The notes beneath the pieces were generated by a model that saw nothing but the letters and a program-made list of their open reading frames with translations, had not been told where the DNA came from and did not search any database. A program made the position numbers and the translations under genes. Of a DNA stretch of 64,000 bases, positions 32,733 through 45,276 are shown piece after piece (the stretch's first letter is position 1; each line of letters starts with the position of its first letter). The stretch comes from Podocnemis expansa (lineage: Eukaryota; Chordata; Testudines; Podocnemididae): positions 18,423,995 through 18,487,994 of the forward strand of contig ML681998.1 in assembly GCA_007922195.1 (NCBI GenBank), written 5' to 3'.

Positions 32733-34302
32733 CATAGCGGTTGTCCTTTCATTCAAACTACAGTTTTTCAGTTCAGCATTTTTATTAAACAAATGTGAAA
32801 CAATGACATTGCCTATCAAGCCTTCTCTACCATGTTCTGTTCTCCTCCAAAAGCCATTGTTTATAGCGCTTGTTATAGATACCAAAATGAGAGGGCATGT
32901 TGTTTGCCTATAATGTCAAGGCCATTCATTTTAATGTGAGCACAAGGTGAGGTGAAGTTCTTGGATACCACACGGCCAAGCATGCTGTGAATGCCTAGAA
33001 CTGCAACATCACAATGAGGCAAACAATTGCAAATGATCAGAAACCAGCTTCTTCAGTCCAGTGTAACTTCATGTTCGAGAAAGATGAACCTTACTCACTG
33101 TCAGATCTAGAACAGAAGGAGAGTTTAGCTATCTAGCTGTCTTTGGGTTTTCCCTAGTATTTGGGTCTGTCACCATCATATCTAAGATGAAAATTCATCC
33201 CTTATTTGATTTTTGCTAAATCATCCCTATCGGGGCTGGCTTTAAGATGCTACTGAAGAACTCATTTTTGCCCTTGGGAATGCAGTGAACTGTATGAATA
33301 AAAAAGAGGGACCTTTCCCGATGAAATAATGTGCTTTCTCAATACGGAAACAGACACAGAAAAGTTAAATGTCACACACACACACAGTACCCACCAAGTC
33401 AGTAAGCCAGGATGAAAAGCTAGGATCCACTGATTCCCAGCCCTGTGTGTTCATTCCTCCGGTCCGGAGGCATGGGCAATAATAATCACCTATCATACTG
33501 AGCCACTGGGAGATTGTGGGATGGAAAGTGCTGTAGAAATGTTGTCTATAAATAAAGCAGCATAAGGTTCAGGTCAGAACTGTACAGTCCCATGTGTAGT
33601 CTGAGTCTTGGGTGGATTCACTGTTGTGTGTTCTGTCTATGTATCTGGCAGCAATGAGTTGAAAGGGAAACAAGATGTACTGCCTTACATTTGCCTTTCT
33701 GAGCTATCTTTAATTATTGCCACAGTGCTCTGGAGGCTGCTGTTTTACTGGGTGATGATGAAGATCTAATCCTATTGTACAATCTGTTGGATAGCCCCAC
33801 TACTGCTTGTTTCCCTGTGGCGTGGTCTGGTCCCCCTCTTTTGCCTCTGCTCCCCGTCCAACCCTGCATCTCCCTCTGCAACCCCCCCCCCCCCGCGCCT
33901 GCTTCCCCACGCCGCGGTGTGGCACAGCACAGATGATCCCCGGTTTCTGCCTCTACCCCTGACGCCTGCCTTCTCCCCCTATAATTTTTGTATGTAACCA
34001 ATCATTCCATTTGACTGTGGACTGAATTGTATAATTGAATTACCTCTCTTCTTCCTCATCAGCCACATTTATACTTTGACCACAGAAGGTCTTGCAAGGA
34101 AACGGAGTCTGGCCAAGTCAGTGCTAGGATGAAAGAAACTGAGGATCACTTATGTGCTGCAGAAACTTGTTGGTGATTCAGAGCTTGTATGAACGGGGAA
34201 ATGATACTGACAGACGCTAAGATACAGATTTAAACTTGTATAGTTACATTTATATAACCCACCCAAATGAACACTCCTCTTCTAGGAAAAGAACGTCTTT
34301 TC
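32733..34302. other. Intergenic DNA with short simple repeats
   Basis: A short CA run at 33371-33386 and a run of about 14 C near 33883-33896. No gene recognised. Confidence 0.4.
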
Positions 34303-34427
34303 GGCTGTGTCTCACATTTATTTCAAAATAATTATTTCGAAATAGCATTATTTTGAATGTATTTTTTTGAAATAGGAGTCTAGTGAAGACTCTATTTTGA
34401 AATAATGTAGGAATTATTATTTTAAAA
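34303..34427. mobile_element. Truncated MITE of the GGCTATGTCTACAC group
   Basis: Starts GGCTGTGTCTCACATTTATT, then TTATTTCGAAATAGC and ATTTTGAAATAATG. It has the same style of ends and TTCGAA palindromes as 19009-19579. The right part is missing and a SINE follows directly. Confidence 0.55.
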
Positions 34428-34550
34428 CATCTGACGAAGTGGGATTTTCTCTCACGAAAGCTCATGCAGTTAATAAATTTGTTAGTCTTTAAGTGCCAAA
34501 GGACTCCTTGTTTGTTTTACTGAACCAGACTAACAGGGCTGCCCCTTTGG
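34428..34550 (-). mobile_element. tRNA-derived turtle SINE, minus strand
   Basis: ATCTGACGAAGTGGGATTTT, CACGAAAGCTCATGCAG, TAAGTGCCAAAGGACTCC and TTTTACTGAACCAGACTAAC run from body to tRNA-like head. Confidence 0.9.
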
Positions 34551-35505
34551 AACTTATCTCTTTACAGTGGTTGATTGGGAGCCAGAGGTTGAAATACAGT
34601 AAAAGGGATTGAGTATATTTTGTTTTAACTTCTTGATAACCAGTGTGGGGAATCGGAAGCATTGTTTGTGGATGGTTGGGAAAATCTGACTTCAGGTCAC
34701 CCACCAGTGCTGGGAGAAACTGCTCTCCTTTTTCAGCCTGCCCTGATCTTGGCATATTCAGGTGTCTACCTGAGGCACAGCAGGACCACACACTGCATTT
34801 CAGTACATGCAGTTATACCTCTGAGTAGGTTTTGTATCAGTTTGTAAAGCACATCAGTATCCTTTTGAGATGAAAGGAAGAATATAAATAATCATTAGCA
34901 TCAGCCTAAAGGAAGAGAGTTCATTTTATTTTTGTGCACATATGTAAATAGTCTATGGTTCCTCTGGCTCTGTTGCTATACTTTATTAGTTAATACCCTG
35001 TATGCTCTGTGTTTTGTGTGGGATGTGTTGTTATATTACATCTCAGAAAGACAGACAGGGTGGAAGATGAAGCACAGCAACTTTGAAATGAGTTTCACAA
35101 GAATATGGAAATTATTTGAAGTCTGACCAGAAATGAAATTATGAATCACTAATGCAATTCTGTCTTGTTATACAGTACAAGCAGTTCTGTAAAACTTAAT
35201 AAAATCCAGATATTGAATTTTCTTTTAAAAAAAGAATGTTATTAAGCAACAGATTGAGACATTGCTTCTAGCTCACAGAAGCTGTACTGCCCCAGGAGCA
35301 GTCTAGGGAAGGAATTGTGGCTTTGAGACATAATGTAAAAGATCCCAAAAGTTAAGGGCCAACATAAAGACCCCTTTACATTGTCCAGGTAGAAGAAAGA
35401 AGCCTTAAAATGTGATTAAATTACCCTGCTAATACACCTTTATATACTCCATAAGCAGTATTAAGGGGCCCAAAGGTGCATGAGAATCAGGCCCTAAATC
35501 TATAA
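34551..35505. other. Unique intergenic DNA
   Basis: No gene or repeat end recognised. Confidence 0.4.
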
Positions 35506-35929
35506 AGCTATGTCTACACCTAAAATCATAGTTCGGACTTACTTAGTCCGAACTAAGTAGTTTGAAAGTTAGTTTGAACTAAGCACATTTTTTTGTTTGA
35601 ACTACCTTTTTAGTTCAAACTAAAAAAAGTGCAGTCAGTTTGAACTAAATAATCGTGCTTAGTTCGAACTAACCACTAGTTCGAAGTTATTAGTTCAGAC
35701 TAGTGATTAGTTCAAACTACGTTCAGTTTTTTAGTTCAGACTAACTGCACTTTTTTAGTTTGAACTAAAAAGTTAGTTAGTTCAAACTTTAGTTCAAATT
35801 AACATACCTACACTGGGCTAGTTTGAAAATTTTTAGTTCAAACTAAGCAAAGCCTAGTGTAGACAGGGCTCAAATTAGTCCAAATTAAGGCTCCTTAATT
35901 TGAACTAACTTGCTAGTGTAGACATAGCC
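35506..35929. mobile_element. MITE of the GGCTATGTCTACAC group, TTCGAA-rich interior
   Basis: Ends (A)GCTATGTCTACACC and AGTGTAGACATAGCC. The 400-bp interior is almost wholly built from forms of TTAGTTCGAACTAA and TTTAGTTTGAACT in both directions, so the element can fold on itself many ways. Flanks are TAA and GAA, so the target duplication is unclear. Confidence 0.85.
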
Positions 35930-36453
35930 GAAGAGATCAGTCAAGAGATCCAACCTATTCCTCACCACGGTGAACTCCTGCGTCACTCAGTCGTCCTGCC
36001 CACCTTATACACTCACCCAACTTTTGCTACCTACAATTTAAAACATTAGATGCTAAAATCAAAATAACAAATTACTAAAGGATTATAAAAGGCTTATTTT
36101 CTATTCAGTGAATCCACTTTTAGTAATCTCCTACCTAGTGAAATATTACTTTCACCTTGTATGTGAGAGGAAGAGATAAAAAGTTATAGTTTGAAGTAGG
36201 AAGCTGTAGGGGAAGAGGGTGGATCTAGAGAAAGAGCACCACCACTGTAGGTTGTTTTTGGAAAGGACACAGAGGAAGTGGTGAGGGCCTGCATCAGACC
36301 CTACACTTAAAAGATAATTAGTTAACAAATGTTTAGTGCAAACAGCTGAACTCAAATTAATATGCAAGCTAAGTTCTGTGAAAGCAGGACTTAATCTTTT
36401 CCCATTACAAAGGGTAATTTGACTTCAGGCTTCCCATGGTTTGAGCCTGTAAA
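35930..36453. other. Unique intergenic DNA
   Basis: No gene recognised. Confidence 0.4.
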
Positions 36454-36645
36454 CTGCTCTGATTTGCTGTTACTTTATGACCTGATCCTATGTTTTACAC
36501 CCCCTTGCATTTAGTTTCTTTCCTTTCTGTAAGTTCAACCATCTTCGAAGCATCTGAGGAAGTGGGATCTTCTCCCACGAAAGCTCATGCAAAAAATAAA
36601 TCTGTTAGTCTTAAAGTGCCACACAACTCCTTGTTGTTTTTTTAC
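36454..36645 (-). mobile_element. Headless SINE with 3' tail, minus strand
   Basis: Tail (CTGCTCTGATTTGCTGTTAC and CCCCCTTGCATTTAGTTTC), then TTCGAAGCATCTGAGGAAGT, CACGAAAGCTCATGC and GTGCCACACAACTCCTTG, ending at TTGTTTTTTTAC without the tRNA-like head. Nearly identical to 38931-39109. Confidence 0.88.
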
Positions 36646-37317
36646 TGAAAAGAAAGATGCTGTATGATGTATGTGAGGTAAAATAGGAGCAATGAGGAAG
36701 CAGTAGTTGCTGGAGGAACAGTGGGAGACGGGTAATGTGGCATGAAGACCCAGAATTGACCTATATGACAGACTGACAACTTCACTTCAGAACAAGCTTT
36801 CCGGTATCTACGCCAATGTAACCTGAAAGTCCATGCCTACCTTGGACACAGGCAAACTCCTATCAGGCATTGAGGGGACAATGAGACAGGTATGACAAAG
36901 GTGATGAAACAAATTGTGGAGTGGTTAGCTATATAAAGAAGCATATCACTGAATGACCCAGAACCCAGTTGTTCCATATAGGATCTTTTATATGCAACAA
37001 AGCAAGATAAGGGATTTTACATTATTTTATGTGTATGCTTGAAAAGCATGCTTGACTTTTTGTGAAAGACAACCTTTCTCATTAACAATTACCTGTCTCC
37101 TATGCATAGCCATGACCTATAGAGCAGACCATTATCCCTGCTAGTACAATCCACATTGGCAATTGTTAGAGAGCATTCAGGTCAACGCTCCCTTTAAAAT
37201 TGACTGGCTGATGGGGAGTTGTCACTCAGTTTCTGAGAATTTCACTGAGCCATCCTTGACAACACCATTATGAGCCACCTTCTGTTTATGAAAGTTTCCA
37301 TTAATAGATTCCTAAAT
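36646..37317. other. Unique intergenic DNA
   Basis: No gene recognised. Confidence 0.4.
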
Positions 37318-37760
37318 TTTAAAGCCAGAAAGGACTACTGTGATCATCTACTCTGCCCACCTACAGTATATAAGCAGGCCACAGAATTCTATCCAGTCAT
37401 TCACAGATCATATTCAATAATTTGTGATTAAACTAGAGGATTTGTATTTTTTTACAAAGGCATTCAGCCTTGATTTAATGACCTGAAATAAGACATGGCT
37501 TGGTATGCTGTTCCAGTGGGTAATTACCTACGCTTCAGAAATCAGACTTCTTTCCCAGTTGAGTTTGTCTCATTTCAAATTCCAGTCCTTGGATCTCATT
37601 ATGCCTTTTTCTGCTTGATTAAAGAGCTCTCTATTATCAGATATCTTGCCCCTCAATGCTCACAGACCATGATCAATTCATCTCTTCACCTTCTTTTCAG
37701 TGATCAAATCTATCCCAGTAAATAGGACTGGCAATTATTTGCCTGTGCATTGCCTATGAT
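37318..37760 (-). mobile_element. Old CR1 subfamily copy, minus strand
   Basis: Begins AAAGCCAGAAAGGACTACTG, then TGATCATCTACTCTGCCC, the reversed 3' end of an older CR1 subfamily, and continues upstream in its 3'UTR/ORF2 end. A related copy lies at 48841-49520. Confidence 0.7.
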
Positions 37761-38538
37761 AGGTGTTGTTGAAACCTGGATTTGTATATTACAGTAGAGG
37801 CAGTGAATAACCAGGTCACAGAGTTCTGATTCTATTAATTCCAGCCTGATTCCTACAGCATAACTATGTCTGGTGTCTAAACACTGTATTGAATATCCAC
37901 AGCTCTCATGAAACAATTTACTTGAGAAATCCCTGAAACTTCTACAAGGGTTTCTATCTATCCTCTTTTACCATTTTTATGAATTATGAGAAGCCTTTGG
38001 CACCTGCCTCTCTTTAAAATGAAGTCTCTTCTGTATATTCACCAATTAAAACATTTCTAAAATACAATATTGAAAAAAACCTTTCCCCATGTTTATATAG
38101 TGAACTATGCTGGCAAATCCATGAGATTTACAGGTTCGGAGTTAACTGTATATTTGCAGAGTAATGTCTTGGCTTCAGACAGACTTTGAGAGAGCTCCCA
38201 CTAACTTCAAAGGGAGTCTCACACATGTACCCAACGCTGCAATATGGTATGGCCCTTATTCCTGCTTCAGTTTCATAGAGATGCAGTGATATGTTTAGAG
38301 GTGAATCTGGGTGGATCTAAGGGAGGTTAAATAGATGTAATTCTACCTTCTGACTCCCTCAATTTACAAGATGCACTGAATTGATTCATCAAGGTGTAAT
38401 TTACACCAGGAGACTATACTGCTGTTGCCTGTGTGCTGAGGATTTGGGAAAGCAGGAAAAGCAACTAGCAGGACAGGACAGAAAGGTATAAATTAGAATA
38501 ATCTTAAAGTGGCCTATTTTAATCTGGAGAAACAAATT
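37761..38538. other. Unique intergenic DNA
   Basis: No gene recognised. Confidence 0.4.
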
Positions 38539-38735
38539 GGGTGAGGTTCACTTTTTTATTAAACCAAGTGCTGTTGATGAAAGAGACAAGCTTTGGAGCC
38601 CACACAGGTGTGAAGAGGAGCTCTGTGCAACTTGAAAGCTTGCTGCACTTACCAGCAGAAGTTGGTCCAGTAAAAAGGAACAGTTCATCCACCTTGTTTC
38701 TCTAATACCCTGGGACCAGCACAGCTACAACATTT
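38539..38735 (-). mobile_element. Turtle pol III SINE (classical tortoise type), minus strand
   Basis: In reverse it reads TTGTAGCTGTGCTGGTCCCA, TATTAGAGAAACAAGGTGG, ACTGGACCAACTTCTGCTGG and AAAGCTTGTCTCTTTCATC, the well-known tRNA-derived tortoise SINE. It differs in body sequence from the TAGTCTAG-type SINEs elsewhere in the window. Confidence 0.9.
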
Positions 38736-38930
38736 GATACAAAGACATACAAAGCAATGGATTTTGTAAAATGTCGATAACTGGCTCCAAAGCAGAGCAT
38801 CTTATTAGAGAGCTGGAGGGCACAAAGATAGAGACAATATTTTTTCCCAGTTTCAAATCACAACTTAATTTTGTTATCCTCATAAAGGAGCAGGGTAGGC
38901 TGACAAATATTAATTCCACTCCTCTGATTT

Positions 38931-39109
38931 GTTGTTACCTTATGACCTGATCCTATGTTTTACACCCCCTTGCATTTAGTTTCATTCCTTTCTGTAAGTT
39001 CACCCATCTTCGAAGCATCTGAGGAAGTGGGATCTTGTCCCACGAAAGCTCATGCAAAAAATAAATCTGTTAGTCTTAAAGTGCCACACAACTCCTTGTT
39101 GTTTTTTTA
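38931..39109 (-). mobile_element. Headless SINE with 3' tail, minus strand
   Basis: Same structure as 36454-36645: tail, TTCGAAGCATCTGAGG, body, stopping at TTGTTGTTTTTTTAC with no tRNA-like head. Confidence 0.88.
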
Positions 39110-40514
39110 CATAGATGTAACACTCCAGCATGGAGGTATCCAGATCAACTTAACAGCAATGTGAAAAATGAATGAGTCACTGATATCAGAGAGCTAGTAA
39201 ATACTGGAATGCTCAGTCAAGCCACCAGGCAGCTGTGGAGAAGCTGTTTTAGAATAAATAATACATCCCCAAATGGGAAGTCTTAAGAGTTGCCCTTCCC
39301 CTCCCTGCTACAAGATATTGAAATAAAAAGCTACTAAGTAATACACATTAGTTCCAACAGATCAGGTAACAGCACATACTATATTTCCCTTAAATGTTCC
39401 TAGCCCAAACTGCCTCCTAATATGTATCATAGATGTCTCACTGGGAGCCTGCATTTTCCTGATATAATACCTCCCTTTTGTTAGCACCAGCTCTAAAAAT
39501 GCACCAAACTAAGAGTGCAATGAAACCAACCAAGTAACACCACAAGCACTTTTCTATTTACACTACCTCTGTCTATTTATAATTCAGCACAAACACTTTC
39601 ATTTAGTGATTAGTCCATTAATTACTTGCTTAGTTCTCGGTCATCATGCATCTAACTACAGAGAAAAATTATTGGCAAGGCAGGCAATTTTCAGGAGGAA
39701 ACATGTTTGTGCTTCACAGCATTGCCCAGTCCTCTGGAAAGCCAGTCAACAGATTTAGGTAAGTCCCTTCATGTTCTCACTTTCAAAGGACGCTGTAAAT
39801 AAGAAGTGGGCCACATTATCACCCATAAATGTAATCAAAACTTGCTTGTCTTAGTGACTGGCTGAACAAGAAGTAGGACTGAGTGTACTTGTATGAGGTG
39901 AATTGAAAAATACACTTTATTTTCCTCATCTTTTTCAAAATCTCAATTTCTTTAATCTAGTTAATTTGTTTTGCATGAATTGCATGCATTTACTGTGATT
40001 GGCAGCCCTAGTAATTGCATTTCAATCCACGAAGGGCCAAGCTCTTCTGCACAACAGCTCTGGTTCTTCGTTTCCTTCCCTGCTGCATGGTAGCAGCTCA
40101 GATGGTGCTCACTGGAATATCCAGTGTCAACAGAGGGTTATGCCAGGCATCATACCCCTTTTTCTGCCTCCAAAATTCCATTGTACTGAATGCTGCTGTT
40201 CTGTCTGGGAAGAAAAGGATGCTGTGGAGCCATGACTCCCCCTATCCTCCAGCCCCCAGCCTAAAATCCCCTAGAGCACACTACCAATCTATTGTCAGAA
40301 GTACAGGGATTGATTGAGGCCTTAGGCCTTGTTCCCAAAATGATGCCTTACAGTACGTGAGTACGATATCTGTCTCCCCATGAGACAGTGCCATGGACAT
40401 GACAGATATTTACGTACCTGTTATTACATGGGAACAGTGGGAAAGGAATCTACTGCACTCTTTTCTATTTATTACTATTATCAGCATCGATAATAATAAA
40501 GATTTTACAAGCAT
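39110..40514. other. Unique intergenic DNA
   Basis: No gene recognised. Open frames at 39999-40317 have no domain. Confidence 0.4.
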
Positions 40515-40569
40515 CTAACTAGATGACCTCTTAAGCTCCCTTCCAACCCCATATTTCTATGATTCCATG
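40515..40569 (+). mobile_element. CR1 3' tail fragment
   Basis: AACTAGATGACCTCTTAAGC, CTTCCAACCCCATATTTCT and ATGATTCCATG match the CR1 3'UTR end. Confidence 0.85.
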
Positions 40570-40926
40570 TACAATTTAATGATTTCTGCGCTGCTGTGGG
40601 AACAGCATACATGTTGGCTATAAGGCATGACAGAATGGGGTGCCACATGAGAGTCTCCAGGACACACTAGTAGCTACCCACAACTACAGTCCCATATGTC
40701 TCTGAAGGAAAAGTGGTGGAGCCATTCAAAAACCCTTCCAGCATCTACAAACATGCTACTACCACCTCAGGCTGGGGTAATGGCTCCGAGCTCAGTAGAA
40801 CACACCATCCCATCATGAAATTGTAGAAAGTTAGAGAGGAATCAAGTCCCTTGATTTCAACAGAAATTGCACAAAGTTGGAGCATGTGTTTCCCTATCAT
40901 CCTGACAGAGGCACCAAAGTTCATTT

Positions 40927-41594
40927 AGAATCACAGAATATTAGAGTTTGAAGGGATCTCAGGAAGTCATCTAGTCCAACCCCCTGCTCAAAGGAGGACC
41001 AACCTCAGTTAAATCACCCCAGCCAAGGCTTCGTCAAGTCGCAGCTTAAAAACCTCCAAGGATGGAGATTCCAGCATCTCCCTAGGTAAACCATTCCAGT
41101 GCTTCACCACGCTTCTGCTATTTTTTCCTAATATCCAGCCTAGACCTCCCCCTCTGCAACTTGAGACAATTGCTTCTAGTTCTGTCCTCTGCCACCAGTG
41201 AGAATAGCCTAGCTCCATCCTCCCAGAGCTTCACTTCAAGTTAAAGCCTGCTATTAAATCCCCCTTCATTTTTCTCTTCTCTAGACTAAACAAGCCTAGT
41301 TCTCTCAGCCTTTCCTCATAAGTCTTGTGCTCCAGACCCCAAATCATTTTTGTTGCCCTCCACTGGACTCTCTCCAGTTTGTCCTCATCCTTTTCATAGT
41401 AGGGAGAGGGGCAAAAAACAGGACACAGTACTCCAAATGCAGTATCAACAATGCTGAATAAAGGGGAATCAGTTCCCTTGATCTGCTACCAACGCTCCTA
41501 CTAATACAGCCCAATATGCCATTCCCCTTCTTGGCAGCCAGGATGTATTTCTGACTCATATCCAGCCTCTTATCCACTGTAACCCCCAGGTTAC
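40927..41594 (-). mobile_element. CR1 LINE, 5'-truncated, minus strand
   Basis: The 3' end is AGAATCACAGAATATTAGAG plus TCTAGTCCAACCCCCTGC. On the minus strand, ORF2 C-terminal pieces follow: [20 protein letters not shown] (41130-41040) and KGNGILGCISRSVGSRSREL (41540-41460). Frames are broken. Starts abruptly near 41594. Confidence 0.92.
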
Positions 41595-42683
41595 ACTAAC
41601 CCCTTATTCTGAATAGTCAAATTATGTGGGAGTGGGGAACAAAGAGAGGAAAAAGATGTATCCCAATAAGTTGTAGGGGGAGAGGCAAAGCTCTAACCCC
41701 TCCAAAAACCTATTGTACCCTCTACCACTGTCCTCAAGCCAGAGTTTTTCCTGCTGCACCTTGTTCTAATATGACAATTTGAGATTAGCAGCCGATGGGA
41801 TGCATCACTTGATGGTTAGCTGTTCTAGTCATTTCCTCTGAAGCACGTGGCATTGGCCACTGTTGAAAGACAGGAGACTGGGCTAGACGGACCATTGGCC
41901 TGAATCTGATCCAGTATGGCTGCTCTCATGCTGTGTGCCACCATGGGCATTAGCTATCATTGAATTTGATTATGGCCTTGTGTGTACTCAAGTCTTGTGT
42001 TTTGTTTTGGTTACTAAACTAACAGCAGAGCTGGCTGCCTGTCAGTGACAACTTTACAGCTCCAGATAGGAATCCAGAACAATCACAGAAACAAATAGAT
42101 CCATTTTACTCAATGTTCAAAATTGTTCCCTTTGCAACTCTGATAGCATTAGCTCTCCCACTCCCCTGCTTCTAAAGCCTGAATGCTCATAGACCTGCTC
42201 CATGGCATACAACTGATCAGAGAAGACAGCAACTTCATTTAAGGAACAGCATGGCACATCCACACCTTAGTTTTCAGCAACCCTTTGTGTTCCATCTCAA
42301 ATTCTCTCTGCAAATGGAGTATATCTAAACAGACCTTGGTTCCATAACAACTAGCAGACATTTCCATTCCACAGCACTTTAACCTAGTGTGAGGCACTGT
42401 GGTGTGCTTGCAACTCTTCTAGCATAGTAGAAATTATGCATTACTCCTAAAATTCCCCTCAACATTTACTTTGCCACAGAAAGGGCATGGGCTGCTATTA
42501 GGGGAGCAAGGAAAAAGGATGGGACATTGCTGGGTTATGGGAGTTTATCACAACATGCCTACCCCTCCCAGCACTTGTTGCAACATGCCAGTAATGGATG
42601 AGCCACATCCTCTGCTTATGTAAATTCAACACTCCATCGAATTCACTCCTGCTCACCAGTTGGCTGAAGATCTGTGCCATGGT
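41595..42683. other. Unique intergenic DNA
   Basis: No gene recognised. At 41870-41925 a short TAGACGGACCATTGGCC segment resembles a LINE 3' part but is too short to place. Confidence 0.35.
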
Positions 42684-43079
42684 GGCTATGTCTACACTAC
42701 AAAAGTTAGTTTGAATTAACAAAGTCAAACTAATAAGTTCGACTGCAATTCGAACTATACCTGACCTTAGTAAGTCGAATTAACAAAGTGCAATAATTCG
42801 ACTTAAAAGGTAAGTTGAATTAGTGCACTTTGTTAATTCAAACTTATTTAGTTCTAATTAAGGTTTAACCCTGGTCTACTCTGCCCTTAGTTCAAACTAA
42901 GAATCAAATTAAGCACTTAGTTCAAACTAAATGCAGCTGTTACTAATTCAAACTAAGCTTTCATTAATTCGAATTAAGGAATTCCTTAATTCAAACTAGT
43001 GAAAGTCTATGGTGGATGGGGACTAAGTTAGTTTGAAATAATGCTCCTTAATTTGCATTAACTTGCAGTGTAGACTCAC
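42684..43079. mobile_element. MITE of the GGCTATGTCTACAC group
   Basis: Left end GGCTATGTCTACACTAC; right end GCAGTGTAGAC followed by a worn terminus. The interior carries AATTCGAACTA, AAGTCGAATTAAC, ATTCGACTTAAAAGG and ATTCGAATTAAGG palindromes. Confidence 0.82.
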
Positions 43080-43135
43080 TCAGTATGTGTACTTCATTCC
43101 ATCAGCAAGAATATGGAAAGTGCCTCACCTGTAGG

Positions 43136-43492
43136 CTGGGGCATAGCCAGCCCCTGTTTTCTGGCCAGCCCCCCTCCCCAACAGAGGGAAAGAGCCATTG
43201 TACCCAGGCCAGCAGTGGCATGAACTTTGCTGCCACAGCCACAGGGCATGGCAGCTGCAAGTGGAGCAGAGGTGCTGGCACCAGTGCCTCCAGCTCCCCT
43301 CTCATGATCGCAGCCACTTGGCCCCACAGCCATGAGCAGAATAGAGGCATTAGCACCTCTGCCCCACTTGCAACCATCGGTTGTTAGGTGGCCCCATGGC
43401 AGCAGCAAAGTTTGGGGTGCTTCCGGAGGCTAAGGTAGGTGTGCCTCAAGGCAAAGTGGGTGGGCCCTGGCCCACCCATAGCTACTCCCCTG
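43136..43492. mobile_element. Non-autonomous hAT element (357 bp)
   Basis: Left end CTGGGGCATAGCCA; right end TAGCTACTCCCCTG. Flanks CCTGTAGG (43128-43135) and CCTGTAGA (43493-43500) match at 7 of 8. The GC-rich interior explains the overlapping frames there. Confidence 0.75.
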
Positions 43493-43538
43493 CCTGTAGA
43501 GGAAAGATATTGTACTTTACAAATTGTTTAGGGATGGT

Positions 43539-43585
43539 ACATTGACCTCTTGAAGTTCCTTCCAGCCCTACATTTCTACGAGTCT
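43539..43585 (+). mobile_element. CR1 3' tail fragment
   Basis: TTGACCTCTTGAAGTTCCTT, CCAGCCCTACATTTCTACGA: worn CR1 3' terminus. Confidence 0.75.
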
Positions 43586-44944
43586 GGTTTATTGTACATG
43601 CCTATTCAACAAAGCACTGCGGAAACACATAAAACTGCTCTAACCTAACCACTTTTCAAGTTAATAACCTGGAGTAGTAAATGATCTGAAGAGACATTCT
43701 CTCCTTTTCCTAGGAAAAAATTAGCTTATTTTTTGTTGGCTTGAGCTTGCCTAGATCCCAGATACGCTTAGCAACAGCAGCAGGAGAGGAAGAGATTAAC
43801 AGCTGTGACACAAAGAAAATAAAAGTGGCAACAACTGCTCTCTGCTTTGCAGTTGCTCCTGCTTCGTGTGGTATAATAAGGATTTTGCAACCCAGCCAGC
43901 ATGTGTTAATGCTTCCACTTACATATAACAGATGCAAGAGAGAAAGATGATATATTGCTAAGTACAGTGGCATTGAGGACTCGTTCCTAAGTACTATCAA
44001 TAGCCTAAGAGTGGGTTTGAAAGAGCTTGAAAAAAAAATCTACCTGTCACGAAGTTCTGTTTCTTAAAGCTTGCAAGTTTAAAGGGCCTGAAGATAACAA
44101 AATCAGCCAACAGAAGAAATGCAAGTGGAGAGATTAAGGACATCACAGTTATTTCATAATTATTCAGAGGGATCTCTGCCTTATGGATCCTCCCTGAAAA
44201 CAGATATAGTAACTAGCCAAGTTTCTAGCATGACATCATCTACAAGCGCTCAGCACAAAATTTATATTTTTAACTGAGTTTTGCATTGGACTAGTAACCT
44301 GTGGCAGTGAGGAAGGGAAATGACACCGGAAGAGATTCAGGATAAATAAAACAACAAAGCAAATCCAGTGACTGACATCAGTGATGATTATTTTATCATC
44401 ATACATTTTCTAAGAGCTGCTTGTTCCTCTCCTGCACGCAACATCACAGAAGTTTGGATAACACCACCGAGAGTTACGCTATGAAAATGGAACCTAATAA
44501 GGTGTCCCAGTCTGCCCTAAGTGAGATGAAGCAGTGGGTGTGACTGTAAAAATCATGGTGGAAGAAGAAACAAGGAGGAAATACAGTGCACAGGGTTGCT
44601 TTTCTTCCACATTCCCTTGGCCTCCTTTTTAAGTGTTATCATATGTTCCCCAAGTGTGAGGATCTTGTCCTTAGGAATTCAAGCACCCTGTGCTGTATCC
44701 AGTTCAACAGGTAAATGAATGACAATGATCCTGGCTTTTTGAGACACAGAGTCTGTCTAGGAGACTAAGGAATAGCCAGAGCAATGTTGCACATTGCCCA
44801 CGTCCTTGGGGGCCCACAGAAATAAAACCTTTCAACTAATGTGCCAGGGATCTCAAGTGCTTCCACCCATTACAAGAACATGTTAAAGGCTGCACACAGG
44901 CCAGCAGCTCACAGGCACTGTTCTATCAAATTTATTTAGGGTTT
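43586..44944. other. Unique intergenic DNA
   Basis: No gene recognised. Confidence 0.4.
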
Positions 44945-44952
44945 CCTCAAGG

Positions 44953-45242
44953 CAGGGCTGGCTCAATGGGCTGTGGCACTCCGAGTCAGCTTTTGGTTTG
45001 GCACCCTTGGTGGGGGAACAACCGGCCCAGGGACAGAGTGGGTCAGCCCAGAGGCAGGGTGAGAGAGTGGAGTCTGCCTTATGGGGCGGCCTGCTCTGCC
45101 CCCAGGGGTGGAGTAGCTAGCTCAGTGGTGGGGTAGGAGTTTTGGGTCCGGCTTCCGGACTGGCCTGCCCTGTCTCCCGGTACCCCTAACCTGCAGCACC
45201 CCAAGCCAGTGCCTCATTCACTCATGGGTAGAGCTGGCCCTG
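44953..45242 (+). mobile_element. hAT MITE family E, copy 1 (290 bp)
   Basis: Left end CAGGGCTGGCTCAA; right end GAGCTGGCCCTG. Perfect 8-bp target duplication CCTCAAGG at 44945-44952 and 45243-45250. Similar to 53420-53664. Confidence 0.9.
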
Positions 45243-45276
45243 CCTCAAGGACCATGCCTAGCAAGGAAACTGAAAA

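Noticed and set aside
35531..35900. Heat-shock-element array (TTC/GAA repeats)
   Set aside because: The TTCGAA cores lack the two-base spacing of TTCnnGAA heat-shock elements; they look like MITE interior palindromes.
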